Positions 53,852 through 64,000 of a DNA stretch of 64,000 nucleotides are shown one piece after another. Below the pieces are notes generated by a model. The model was not told where the DNA came from, did not search any database, and was given only the letters and a program-made list of their open reading frames with translations. Source of the DNA: Aphanomyces cochlioides (taxonomy: Eukaryota; Oomycota; Saprolegniomycetes; Saprolegniales; Verrucalvaceae). The stretch spans positions 2,542,001 to 2,606,000 of the forward strand of contig JAHQRK010000001.1 in the NCBI GenBank assembly GCA_019828595.1, written 5' to 3'. Position 1 is the stretch's first letter; every line of letters starts with the position of its first letter. The position numbers were made by a program, and so were the translations under genes.

Positions 53852-54140
53852 AAGTCATTCCTATCGTCGTCGTCTGCTTCATCCATGTCATATCTACTCC
53901 CACCTGGTCTGAGTTGCATTCTGTCTTGAGACGTTTCTCGTCATTGGAGCCAACGGAGAGGCTCCATCAGCGGGGAGGATCGACGCAAGTTGGCGCCTTT
54001 CTTGCGCGTTTCCAATCTTTGGGCAATCAGGTGGTTGTCCGGAAAGATTGAACACGTTTATCCGGAATGCTGATCAAGAAGGTGGCTCTCCAAGATATTC
54101 CTTGGGGTACAAGTCGAAGTTGTTCAATTCATTACTCGAG

Positions 54141-55651
54141 TTATCTAATAAGAAGATTCACCACTTGCACGTCCATGGGTACGAGCGGACTGCGGAGTGG
54201 CTCCTTCGAGCGCGTTTGCATCGTTGGATGCTTGGTCGATTCCAAGACGGGACGAGCTTCCCCTTGGACACTGGATCGCGCGTGGGTTCGACCTTGGACA
54301 TGCGTCGTCCAAAACTGGGCAACCACTGCCATACCGCCACTGTCGTCGTGAACAACACAGCCAAGAGCTGCACAACCAACAGCATGTGAAAGTCCACCAC
54401 GTTGGGCGTGACTGGATTGACGGCGGCAGCAGGGCGAGGACCGACCACCTTGGGCGGGTCGCGCTTCACACCAGCAGGGGTCTTGGATTGAAATTTCCGC
54501 TGCAGAGCCAAGCCGATGCCAGTGGTCGCATACCCATCCGCCATCAACACCGCACGAATGCGCGGCGCAGGCATATACACAAACTCCTTCACACGTTCCG
54601 GCCTGTTCGTCAGACGTCAGTACATCATGACACCAACGCAGCACAAACGTACCACGTATCGTACAGACTCGAAAAGACCTGTCGAGCTTCGACACGGACC
54701 AGCAAGAAATTGTCGTGGAGCGCTTCACGCACGAACTCCTTCAACAGCGAATACTGTGGCTCCAACTCTTCCTTCGTGCATGTCTCGACAGTGATGCCAA
54801 GCAGCTTCACGACAAGATGGCGCTTCCATCCTAAGACCACGGGTGAGAGACGCAAACACAGCCACTCTACCTCCTTCGGTACGATGATTCCGGGTTGCAC
54901 GCGCTGTTTTGAAATACCCATAGAGCGTCTCGACACTCAGAAGAGTAGTCGCGGCCAACGCTTCGACACAATACGTGCTCGCCATGCTGATCGCTGCGTC
55001 ATCGTCGGCCGACTTGCGACGCACACAAGCAGCGTCCAAGAGTGGCACAAGCAACACGTCCGCAAACGGTGCAAACGCTGCACCCAACGTATTGGCAAAC
55101 GAAGCCACCACGCGACACGTGACTTGCACTACCGTCGCGTCCAAGCTCGACAGCAACTTGGATTTCACGCTTGCCTAGTCAGGAATAAGATGTGTGTGTG
55201 TCGACAATCCATACCGCGAGAGGTAGCATGTGGTCCACGACCACGTCCTTCGACTCCATTTTGGCGCGTTTGAGGGAGCTCCTCAACTTCTTCAACGCGC
55301 TTGTCATGGCGTACGCGCCACTGTATCCGTCGAGGGTGTCTCGGCAGGCGGCAATCTACACTTCGTGAGACCCACCGAGAGGACAGACGACCAACGTACC
55401 TTAGAAAACAGCGTGTTCATCGTAGGGAGGTCGAATTCGAAAATGACCGCGTGCGTTGAAATGGAATTTCCGAATTCTCCCATGCGACGGAGGAGGAACC
55501 ACAACGCCTGAAAGCGACACCGCCGACGGACATAGTAAAAGGTTGCCATGTGTATCATCGACTGCAGTGCTATGTATATGTCGACACTGATGTCGATCAT
55601 ACACATGGGGGCCACCTTGTCAGCACCCAACAGAACCAGCAGGGACCACAC
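54141..55651 (-). CDS. CLASP-domain gene segment, array copy 7
   Basis: Unit 54051-55850, intact relative to copy 1. Its left junction carries the TTGAACACG variant, as in copies 2 and 6. Confidence 0.6.
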
Positions 55652-55940
55652 AAGTCATTCCTATCGTCGTCGTCTGCTTCATCCATGTCATATCTACTCC
55701 CACCTGGTCTGAGTTGCATTCTGTCTTGAGACGTTTCTCGTCATTGGAGCCAACGGAGAGGCTCCATCAGCGGGGAGGATCGACGCAAGTTGGCGCCTTT
55801 CTTGCGCGTTTCCAATCTTTGGGCAATCAGGTGGTTGTCCGGAAAGATAGAACACGTTTATCCGGAATGCTGATCAAGAAGGTGGCTCTCCAAGATATTC
55901 CTTGGGGTACAAGTCGAAGTTGTTCAATTCATTACTCGAG

Positions 55941-57451
55941 TTATCTAATAAGAAGATTCACCACTTGCACGTCCATGGGTACGAGCGGACTGCGGAGTGG
56001 CTCCTTCGAGCGCGTTTGCATCGTTGGATGCTTGGTCGATTCCAAGACGGGACGAGCTTCCCCTTGGACACTGGATCGCGCGTGGGTTCGACCTTGGACA
56101 TGCGTCGTCCAAAACTGGGCAACCACTGCCATACCGCCACTGTCGTCGTGAACAACACAGCCAAGAGCTGCACAACCAACAGCATGTGAAAGTCCACCAC
56201 GTTGGGCGTGACTGGATTGACGGCGGCAGCAGGGCGAGGACCGACCACCTTGGGCGGGTCGCGCTTCACACCAGCAGGGGTCTTGGATTGAAATTTCCGC
56301 TGCAGAGCCAAGCCGATGCCAGTGGTCGCATACCCATCCGCCATCAACACCGCACGAATGCGCGGCGCAGGCATATACACAAACTCCTTCACACGTTCCG
56401 GCCTGTTCGTCAGACGTCAGTACATCATGACACCAACGCAGCACAAACGTACCACGTATCGTACAGACTCGAAAAGACCTGTCGAGCTTCGACACGGACC
56501 AGCAAGAAATTGTCGTGGAGCGCTTCACGCACGAACTCCTTCAACAGCGAATACTGTGGCTCCAACTCTTCCTTCGTGCATGTCTCGACAGTGATGCCAA
56601 GCAGCTTCACGACAAGATGGCGCTTCCATCCTAAGACCACGGGTGAGAGACGCAAACACAGCCACTCTACCTCCTTCGGTACGATGATTCCGGGTTGCAC
56701 GCGCTGTTTTGAAATACCCATAGAGCGTCTCGACACTCAGAAGAGTAGTCGCGGCCAACGCTTCGACACAATACGTGCTCGCCATGCTGATCGCTGCGTC
56801 ATCGTCGGCCGACTTGCGACGCACACAAGCAGCGTCCAAGAGTGGCACAAGCAACACGTCCGCAAACGGTGCAAACGCTGCACCCAACGTATTGGCAAAC
56901 GAAGCCACCACGCGACACGTGACTTGCACTACCGTCGCGTCCAAGCTCGACAGCAACTTGGATTTCACGCTTGCCTAGTCAGGAATAAGATGTGTGTGTG
57001 TCGACAATCCATACCGCGAGAGGTAGCATGTGGTCCACGACCACGTCCTTCGACTCCATTTTGGCGCGTTTGAGGGAGCTCCTCAACTTCTTCAACGCGC
57101 TTGTCATGGCGTACGCGCCACTGTATCCGTCGAGGGTGTCTCGGCAGGCGGCAATCTACACTTCGTGAGACCCACCGAGAGGACAGACGACCAACGTACC
57201 TTAGAAAACAGCGTGTTCATCGTAGGGAGGTCGAATTCGAAAATGACCGCGTGCGTTGAAATGGAATTTCCGAATTCTCCCATGCGACGGAGGAGGAACC
57301 ACAACGCCTGAAAGCGACACCGCCGACGGACATAGTAAAAGGTTGCCATGTGTATCATCGACTGCAGTGCTATGTATATGTCGACACTGATGTCGATCAT
57401 ACACATGGGGGCCACCTTGTCAGCACCCAACAGAACCAGCAGGGACCACAC
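55941..57451 (-). CDS. CLASP-domain gene segment, array copy 8
   Basis: Unit 55851-57650, intact relative to copy 1; TAGAACACG junction on the left. Confidence 0.6.
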
Positions 57452-57740
57452 AAGTCATTCCTATCGTCGTCGTCTGCTTCATCCATGTCATATCTACTCC
57501 CACCTGGTCTGAGTTGCATTCTGTCTTGAGACGTTTCTCGTCATTGGAGCCAACGGAGAGGCTCCATCAGCGGGGAGGATCGACGCAAGTTGGCGCCTTT
57601 CTTGCGCGTTTCCAATCTTTGGGCAATCAGGTGGTTGTCCGGAAAGATAGAACACGTTTATCCGGAATGCTGATCAAGAAGGTGGCTCTCCAAGATATTC
57701 CTTGGGGTACAAGTCGAAGTTGTTCAATTCATTACTCGAG

Positions 57741-59253
57741 TTATCTAATAAGAAGATTCACCACTTGCACGTCCATGGGTACGAGCGGACTGCGGAGTGG
57801 CTCCTTCGAGCGCGTTTGCATCGTTGGATGCTTGGTCGATTCCAAGACGGGACGAGCTTCCCCTTGGACACTGGATCGCGCGTGGGTTCGACCTTGGACA
57901 TGCGTCGTCCAAAACTGGGCAACCACTGCCATACCGCCACTGTCGTCGTGAACAACACAGCCAAGAGCTGCACAACCAACAGCATGTGAAAGTCCACCAC
58001 GTTGGGCGTGACTGGATTGACGGCGGCAGCAGGGCGAGGACCGACCACCTTGGGCGGGTCGCGCTTCACACCAGCAGGGGTCTTGGATTGAAATTTCCGC
58101 TGCAGAGCCAAGCCGATGCCAGTGGTCGCATACCCATCCGCCATCAACACCGCACGAATGCGCGGCGCAGGCATATACACAAACTCCTTCACACGTTCCG
58201 GCCTGTTCGTCAGACGTCAGTACATCATGACACCAACGCAGCACAAACGTACCACGTATCGTACAGACTCGAAAAGACCTGTCGAGCTTCGACACGGACC
58301 AGCAAGAAATTGTCGTGGAGCGCTTCACACGCACGAACTCCTTCAACAGCGAATACTGTGGCTCCAACTCTTCCTTCGTGCATGTCTCGACAGTGATGCC
58401 AAGCAGCTTCACGACAAGATGGCGCTTCCATCCTAAGACCACGGGTGAGAGACGCAAACACAGCCACTCTACCTCCTTCGGTACGATGATTCCGGGTTGC
58501 ACGCGCTGTTTTGAAATACCCATAGAGCGTCTCGACACTCAGAAGAGTAGTCGCGGCCAACGCTTCGACACAATACGTGCTCGCCATGCTGATCGCTGCG
58601 TCATCGTCGGCCGACTTGCGACGCACACAAGCAGCGTCCAAGAGTGGCACAAGCAACACGTCCGCAAACGGTGCAAACGCTGCACCCAACGTATTGGCAA
58701 ACGAAGCCACCACGCGACACGTGACTTGCACTACCGTCGCGTCCAAGCTCGACAGCAACTTGGATTTCACGCTTGCCTAGTCAGGAATAAGATGTGTGTG
58801 TGTCGACAATCCATACCGCGAGAGGTAGCATGTGGTCCACGACCACGTCCTTCGACTCCATTTTGGCGCGTTTGAGGGAGCTCCTCAACTTCTTCAACGC
58901 GCTTGTCATGGCGTACGCGCCACTGTATCCGTCGAGGGTGTCTCGGCAGGCGGCAATCTACACTTCGTGAGACCCACCGAGAGGACAGACGACCAACGTA
59001 CCTTAGAAAACAGCGTGTTCATCGTAGGGAGGTCGAATTCGAAAATGACCGCGTGCGTTGAAATGGAATTTCCGAATTCTCCCATGCGACGGAGGAGGAA
59101 CCACAACGCCTGAAAGCGACACCGCCGACGGACATAGTAAAAGGTTGCCATGTGTATCATCGACTGCAGTGCTATGTATATGTCGACACTGATGTCGATC
59201 ATACACATGGGGGCCACCTTGTCAGCACCCAACAGAACCAGCAGGGACCACAC
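57741..59253 (-). pseudogene. CLASP-domain gene segment, array copy 9, frameshifted
   Basis: Unit 57651-59452. A 2-bp insertion at about 58326 (GCGCTTCACACGCACG) breaks the exon at KEFVREALHD, at the same CA-rich spot as the deletion in copy 4. The rest matches copy 1. Confidence 0.6.
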
Positions 59254-59542
59254 AAGTCATTCCTATCGTCGTCGTCTGCTTCATCCATGTCATATCTACT
59301 CCCACCTGGTCTGAGTTGCATTCTGTCTTGAGACGTTTCTCGTCATTGGAGCCAACGGAGAGGCTCCATCAGCGGGGAGGATCGACGCAAGTTGGCGCCT
59401 TTCTTGCGCGTTTCCAATCTTTGGGCAATCAGGTGGTTGTCCGGAAAGATAGAACACGTTTATCCGGAATGCTGATCAAGAAGGTGGCTCTCCAAGATAT
59501 TCCTTGGGGTACAAGTCGAAGTTGTTCAATTCATTACTCGAG

Positions 59543-61053
59543 TTATCTAATAAGAAGATTCACCACTTGCACGTCCATGGGTACGAGCGGACTGCGGAGT
59601 GGCTCCTTCGAGCGCGTTTGCATCGTTGGATGCTTGGTCGATTCCAAGACGGGACGAGCTTCCCCTTGGACACTGGATCGCGCGTGGGTTCGACCTTGGA
59701 CATGCGTCGTCCAAAACTGGGCAACCACTGCCATACCGCCACTGTCGTCGTGAACAACACAGCCAAGAGCTGCACAACCAACAGCATGTGAAAGTCCACC
59801 ACGTTGGGCGTGACTGGATTGACGGCGGCAGCAGGGCGAGGACCGACCACCTTGGGCGGGTCGCGCTTCACACCAGCAGGGGTCTTGGATTGAAATTTCC
59901 GCTGCAGAGCCAAGCCGATGCCAGTGGTCGCATACCCATCCGCCATCAACACCGCACGAATGCGCGGCGCAGGCATATACACAAACTCCTTCACACGTTC
60001 CGGCCTGTTCGTCAGACGTCAGTACATCATGACACCAACGCAGCACAAACGTACCACGTATCGTACAGACTCGAAAAGACCTGTCGAGCTTCGACACGGA
60101 CCAGCAAGAAATTGTCGTGGAGCGCTTCACGCACGAACTCCTTCAACAGCGAATACTGTGGCTCCAACTCTTCCTTCGTGCATGTCTCGACAGTGATGCC
60201 AAGCAGCTTCACGACAAGATGGCGCTTCCATCCTAAGACCACGGGTGAGAGACGCAAACACAGCCACTCTACCTCCTTCGGTACGATGATTCCGGGTTGC
60301 ACGCGCTGTTTTGAAATACCCATAGAGCGTCTCGACACTCAGAAGAGTAGTCGCGGCCAACGCTTCGACACAATACGTGCTCGCCATGCTGATCGCTGCG
60401 TCATCGTCGGCCGACTTGCGACGCACACAAGCAGCGTCCAAGAGTGGCACAAGCAACACGTCCGCAAACGGTGCAAACGCTGCACCCAACGTATTGGCAA
60501 ACGAAGCCACCACGCGACACGTGACTTGCACTACCGTCGCGTCCAAGCTCGACAGCAACTTGGATTTCACGCTTGCCTAGTCAGGAATAAGATGTGTGTG
60601 TGTCGACAATCCATACCGCGAGAGGTAGCATGTGGTCCACGACCACGTCCTTCGACTCCATTTTGGCGCGTTTGAGGGAGCTCCTCAACTTCTTCAACGC
60701 GCTTGTCATGGCGTACGCGCCACTGTATCCGTCGAGGGTGTCTCGGCAGGCGGCAATCTACACTTCGTGAGACCCACCGAGAGGACAGACGACCAACGTA
60801 CCTTAGAAAACAGCGTGTTCATCGTAGGGAGGTCGAATTCGAAAATGACCGCGTGCGTTGAAATGGAATTTCCGAATTCTCCCATGCGACGGAGGAGGAA
60901 CCACAACGCCTGAAAGCGACACCGCCGACGGACATAGTAAAAGGTTGCCATGTGTATCATCGACTGCAGTGCTATGTATATGTCGACACTGATGTCGATC
61001 ATACACATGGGGGCCACCTTGTCAGCACCCAACAGAACCAGCAGGGACCACAC
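59543..61053 (-). CDS. CLASP-domain gene segment, array copy 10
   Basis: Unit 59453-61252, intact relative to copy 1; TAGAACACG junction on the left. Confidence 0.6.
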
Positions 61054-61342
61054 AAGTCATTCCTATCGTCGTCGTCTGCTTCATCCATGTCATATCTACT
61101 CCCACCTGGTCTGAGTTGCATTCTGTCTTGAGACGTTTCTCGTCATTGGAGCCAACGGAGAGGCTCCATCAGCGGGGAGGATCGACGCAAGTTGGCGCCT
61201 TTCTTGCGCGTTTCCAATCTTTGGGCAATCAGGTGGTTGTCCGGAAAGATAGAACACGTTTATCCGGAATGCTGATCAAGAAGGTGGCTCTCCAAGATAT
61301 TCCTTGGGGTACAAGTCGAAGTTGTTCAATTCATTACTCGAG

Positions 61343-62853
61343 TTATCTAATAAGAAGATTCACCACTTGCACGTCCATGGGTACGAGCGGACTGCGGAGT
61401 GGCTCCTTCGAGCGCGTTTGCATCGTTGGATGCTTGGTCGATTCCAAGACGGGACGAGCTTCCCCTTGGACACTGGATCGCGCGTGGGTTCGACCTTGGA
61501 CATGCGTCGTCCAAAACTGGGCAACCACTGCCATACCGCCACTGTCGTCGTGAACAACACAGCCAAGAGCTGCACAACCAACAGCATGTGAAAGTCCACC
61601 ACGTTGGGCGTGACTGGATTGACGGCGGCAGCAGGGCGAGGACCGACCACCTTGGGCGGGTCGCGCTTCACACCAGCAGGGGTCTTGGATTGAAATTTCC
61701 GCTGCAGAGCCAAGCCGATGCCAGTGGTCGCATACCCATCCGCCATCAACACCGCACGAATGCGCGGCGCAGGCATATACACAAACTCCTTCACACGTTC
61801 CGGCCTGTTCGTCAGACGTCAGTACATCATGACACCAACGCAGCACAAACGTACCACGTATCGTACAGACTCGAAAAGACCTGTCGAGCTTCGACACGGA
61901 CCAGCAAGAAATTGTCGTGGAGCGCTTCACGCACGAACTCCTTCAACAGCGAATACTGTGGCTCCAACTCTTCCTTCGTGCATGTCTCGACAGTGATGCC
62001 AAGCAGCTTCACGACAAGATGGCGCTTCCATCCTAAGACCACGGGTGAGAGACGCAAACACAGCCACTCTACCTCCTTCGGTACGATGATTCCGGGTTGC
62101 ACGCGCTGTTTTGAAATACCCATAGAGCGTCTCGACACTCAGAAGAGTAGTCGCGGCCAACGCTTCGACACAATACGTGCTCGCCATGCTGATCGCTGCG
62201 TCATCGTCGGCCGACTTGCGACGCACACAAGCAGCGTCCAAGAGTGGCACAAGCAACACGTCCGCAAACGGTGCAAACGCTGCACCCAACGTATTGGCAA
62301 ACGAAGCCACCACGCGACACGTGACTTGCACTACCGTCGCGTCCAAGCTCGACAGCAACTTGGATTTCACGCTTGCCTAGTCAGGAATAAGATGTGTGTG
62401 TGTCGACAATCCATACCGCGAGAGGTAGCATGTGGTCCACGACCACGTCCTTCGACTCCATTTTGGCGCGTTTGAGGGAGCTCCTCAACTTCTTCAACGC
62501 GCTTGTCATGGCGTACGCGCCACTGTATCCGTCGAGGGTGTCTCGGCAGGCGGCAATCTACACTTCGTGAGACCCACCGAGAGGACAGACGACCAACGTA
62601 CCTTAGAAAACAGCGTGTTCATCGTAGGGAGGTCGAATTCGAAAATGACCGCGTGCGTTGAAATGGAATTTCCGAATTCTCCCATGCGACGGAGGAGGAA
62701 CCACAACGCCTGAAAGCGACACCGCCGACGGACATAGTAAAAGGTTGCCATGTGTATCATCGACTGCAGTGCTATGTATATGTCGACACTGATGTCGATC
62801 ATACACATGGGGGCCACCTTGTCAGCACCCAACAGAACCAGCAGGGACCACAC
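61343..62853 (-). CDS. CLASP-domain gene segment, array copy 11
   Basis: Unit 61253-63052, intact relative to copy 1; TAGAACACG junction on the left. Confidence 0.6.
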
Positions 62854-63142
62854 AAGTCATTCCTATCGTCGTCGTCTGCTTCATCCATGTCATATCTACT
62901 CCCACCTGGTCTGAGTTGCATTCTGTCTTGAGACGTTTCTCGTCATTGGAGCCAACGGAGAGGCTCCATCAGCGGGGAGGATCGACGCAAGTTGGCGCCT
63001 TTCTTGCGCGTTTCCAATCTTTGGGCAATCAGGTGGTTGTCCGGAAAGATAGAACACGTTTATCCGGAATGCTGATCAAGAAGGTGGCTCTCCAAGATAT
63101 TCCTTGGGGTACAAGTCGAAGTTGTTCAATTCATTACTCGAG

Positions 63143-64000
63143 TTATCTAATAAGAAGATTCACCACTTGCACGTCCATGGGTACGAGCGGACTGCGGAGT
63201 GGCTCCTTCGAGCGCGTTTGCATCGTTGGATGCTTGGTCGATTCCAAGACGGGACGAGCTTCCCCTTGGACACTGGATCGCGCGTGGGTTCGACCTTGGA
63301 CATGCGTCGTCCAAAACTGGGCAACCACTGCCATACCGCCACTGTCGTCGTGAACAACACAGCCAAGAGCTGCACAACCAACAGCATGTGAAAGTCCACC
63401 ACGTTGGGCGTGACTGGATTGACGGCGGCAGCAGGGCGAGGACCGACCACCTTGGGCGGGTCGCGCTTCACACCAGCAGGGGTCTTGGATTGAAATTTCC
63501 GCTGCAGAGCCAAGCCGATGCCAGTGGTCGCATACCCATCCGCCATCAACACCGCACGAATGCGCGGCGCAGGCATATACACAAACTCCTTCACACGTTC
63601 CGGCCTGTTCGTCAGACGTCAGTACATCATGACACCAACGCAGCACAAACGTACCACGTATCGTACAGACTCGAAAAGACCTGTCGAGCTTCGACACGGA
63701 CCAGCAAGAAATTGTCGTGGAGCGCTTCACGCACGAACTCCTTCAACAGCGAATACTGTGGCTCCAACTCTTCCTTCGTGCATGTCTCGACAGTGATGCC
63801 AAGCAGCTTCACGACAAGATGGCGCTTCCATCCTAAGACCACGGGTGAGAGACGCAAACACAGCCACTCTACCTCCTTCGGTACGATGATTCCGGGTTGC
63901 ACGCGCTGTTTTGAAATACCCATAGAGCGTCTCGACACTCAGAAGAGTAGTCGCGGCCAACGCTTCGACACAATACGTGCTCGCCATGCTGATCGCTGCG
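63143..64000 (-). CDS. CLASP-domain gene segment, array copy 12, cut by window edge
   Basis: Unit starts at 63053; only the 3' half of the gene segment (from ISMASTYCVEALAATT onward) is inside the window. No indel is seen in the visible part. Confidence 0.6.

Larger units (their letters stand above)
43254..64000. repeat. Tandem array of a 1.8-kb CLASP-domain unit, 11 full copies plus a partial
   Basis: Unit starts (AACACGTTTATCCGGAATGC) lie at 43254, 45054, 46854, 48652, 50451, 52251, 54051, 55851, 57651, 59453, 61253 and 63053. The period is 1800 bp except after copies 3 (1798), 4 (1799) and 9 (1802). Copies are head to tail and nearly identical base for base, including introns. The array runs off the right edge. 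Such uniformity means recent amplification, strong homogenisation, or both. A few marker differences separate copies: TTGAACACG or TAGAACACG at unit junctions, and CTACACTTC or CTACCCTTC inside an intron. Confidence 0.97.

Noticed and set aside
43254..64000. CRISPR-like or rDNA-type array
   Set aside because: The unit is 1.8 kb with no short spacer-repeat pattern and no rRNA sequence.

Overview
The window looks like nuclear DNA of an oomycete, most likely a saprolegnialean water mould. This is inferred from very short introns (38-52 bp, mostly GT-AG), dense genes on both strands with short gaps, tyrosine-kinase-like (TKL) kinases with helical N-termini, FYVE/PX multidomain proteins, and Crypton and plant-type mariner transposons. 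There is no sign of bacterial operons, tRNA or rRNA genes. Exon-intron models were built by hand from reading frames, splice sites and family conservation.

Bases 1-31,000 are gene-rich. In order: the 3' end of a sodium:solute symporter; an NmrA-like NAD(P)-binding protein; a kinase-pseudokinase-zinc finger-Tubby fusion; a small charged protein; a NOXRED1-like oxidoreductase; three further Tubby proteins, each with an N-terminal RING finger; a FYVE-PH-membrane-SEC14 protein; CNOT11 of the CCR4-NOT complex; two paralogous Nudix hydrolases; a membrane protein with an FnIII-like ectodomain and a coiled-coil tail; a PX-domain AGC kinase; an ankyrin protein with one repeat per exon; and an RNF5/RNF185-like membrane RING ligase.

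Bases 31,000-43,250 are AT-rich and full of mobile DNA. A prolyl oligopeptidase gene is interrupted by about 0.8 kb of foreign sequence and lacks its N-terminus. A decayed Tc1-type element with double inverted/direct repeats carries a plant-type mariner element with an open transposase frame nested inside it. A degenerate Crypton tyrosine recombinase follows, with hairpins and scattered short repeats around it.

Bases 43,254-64,000 are a head-to-tail array of a 1.8-kb unit: 11 complete copies and a twelfth cut by the window edge. On the minus strand each unit encodes a spliced HEAT/TOG-type region matching the N-terminal domain of CLASP microtubule-binding proteins. Copies are nearly identical; three carry frameshifting indels.

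The two most interesting systems are the Tubby cluster, where RING or kinase modules are joined to a phosphoinositide-binding-type Tubby domain (compare F-box-Tubby proteins of plants), and the CLASP-domain tandem array.
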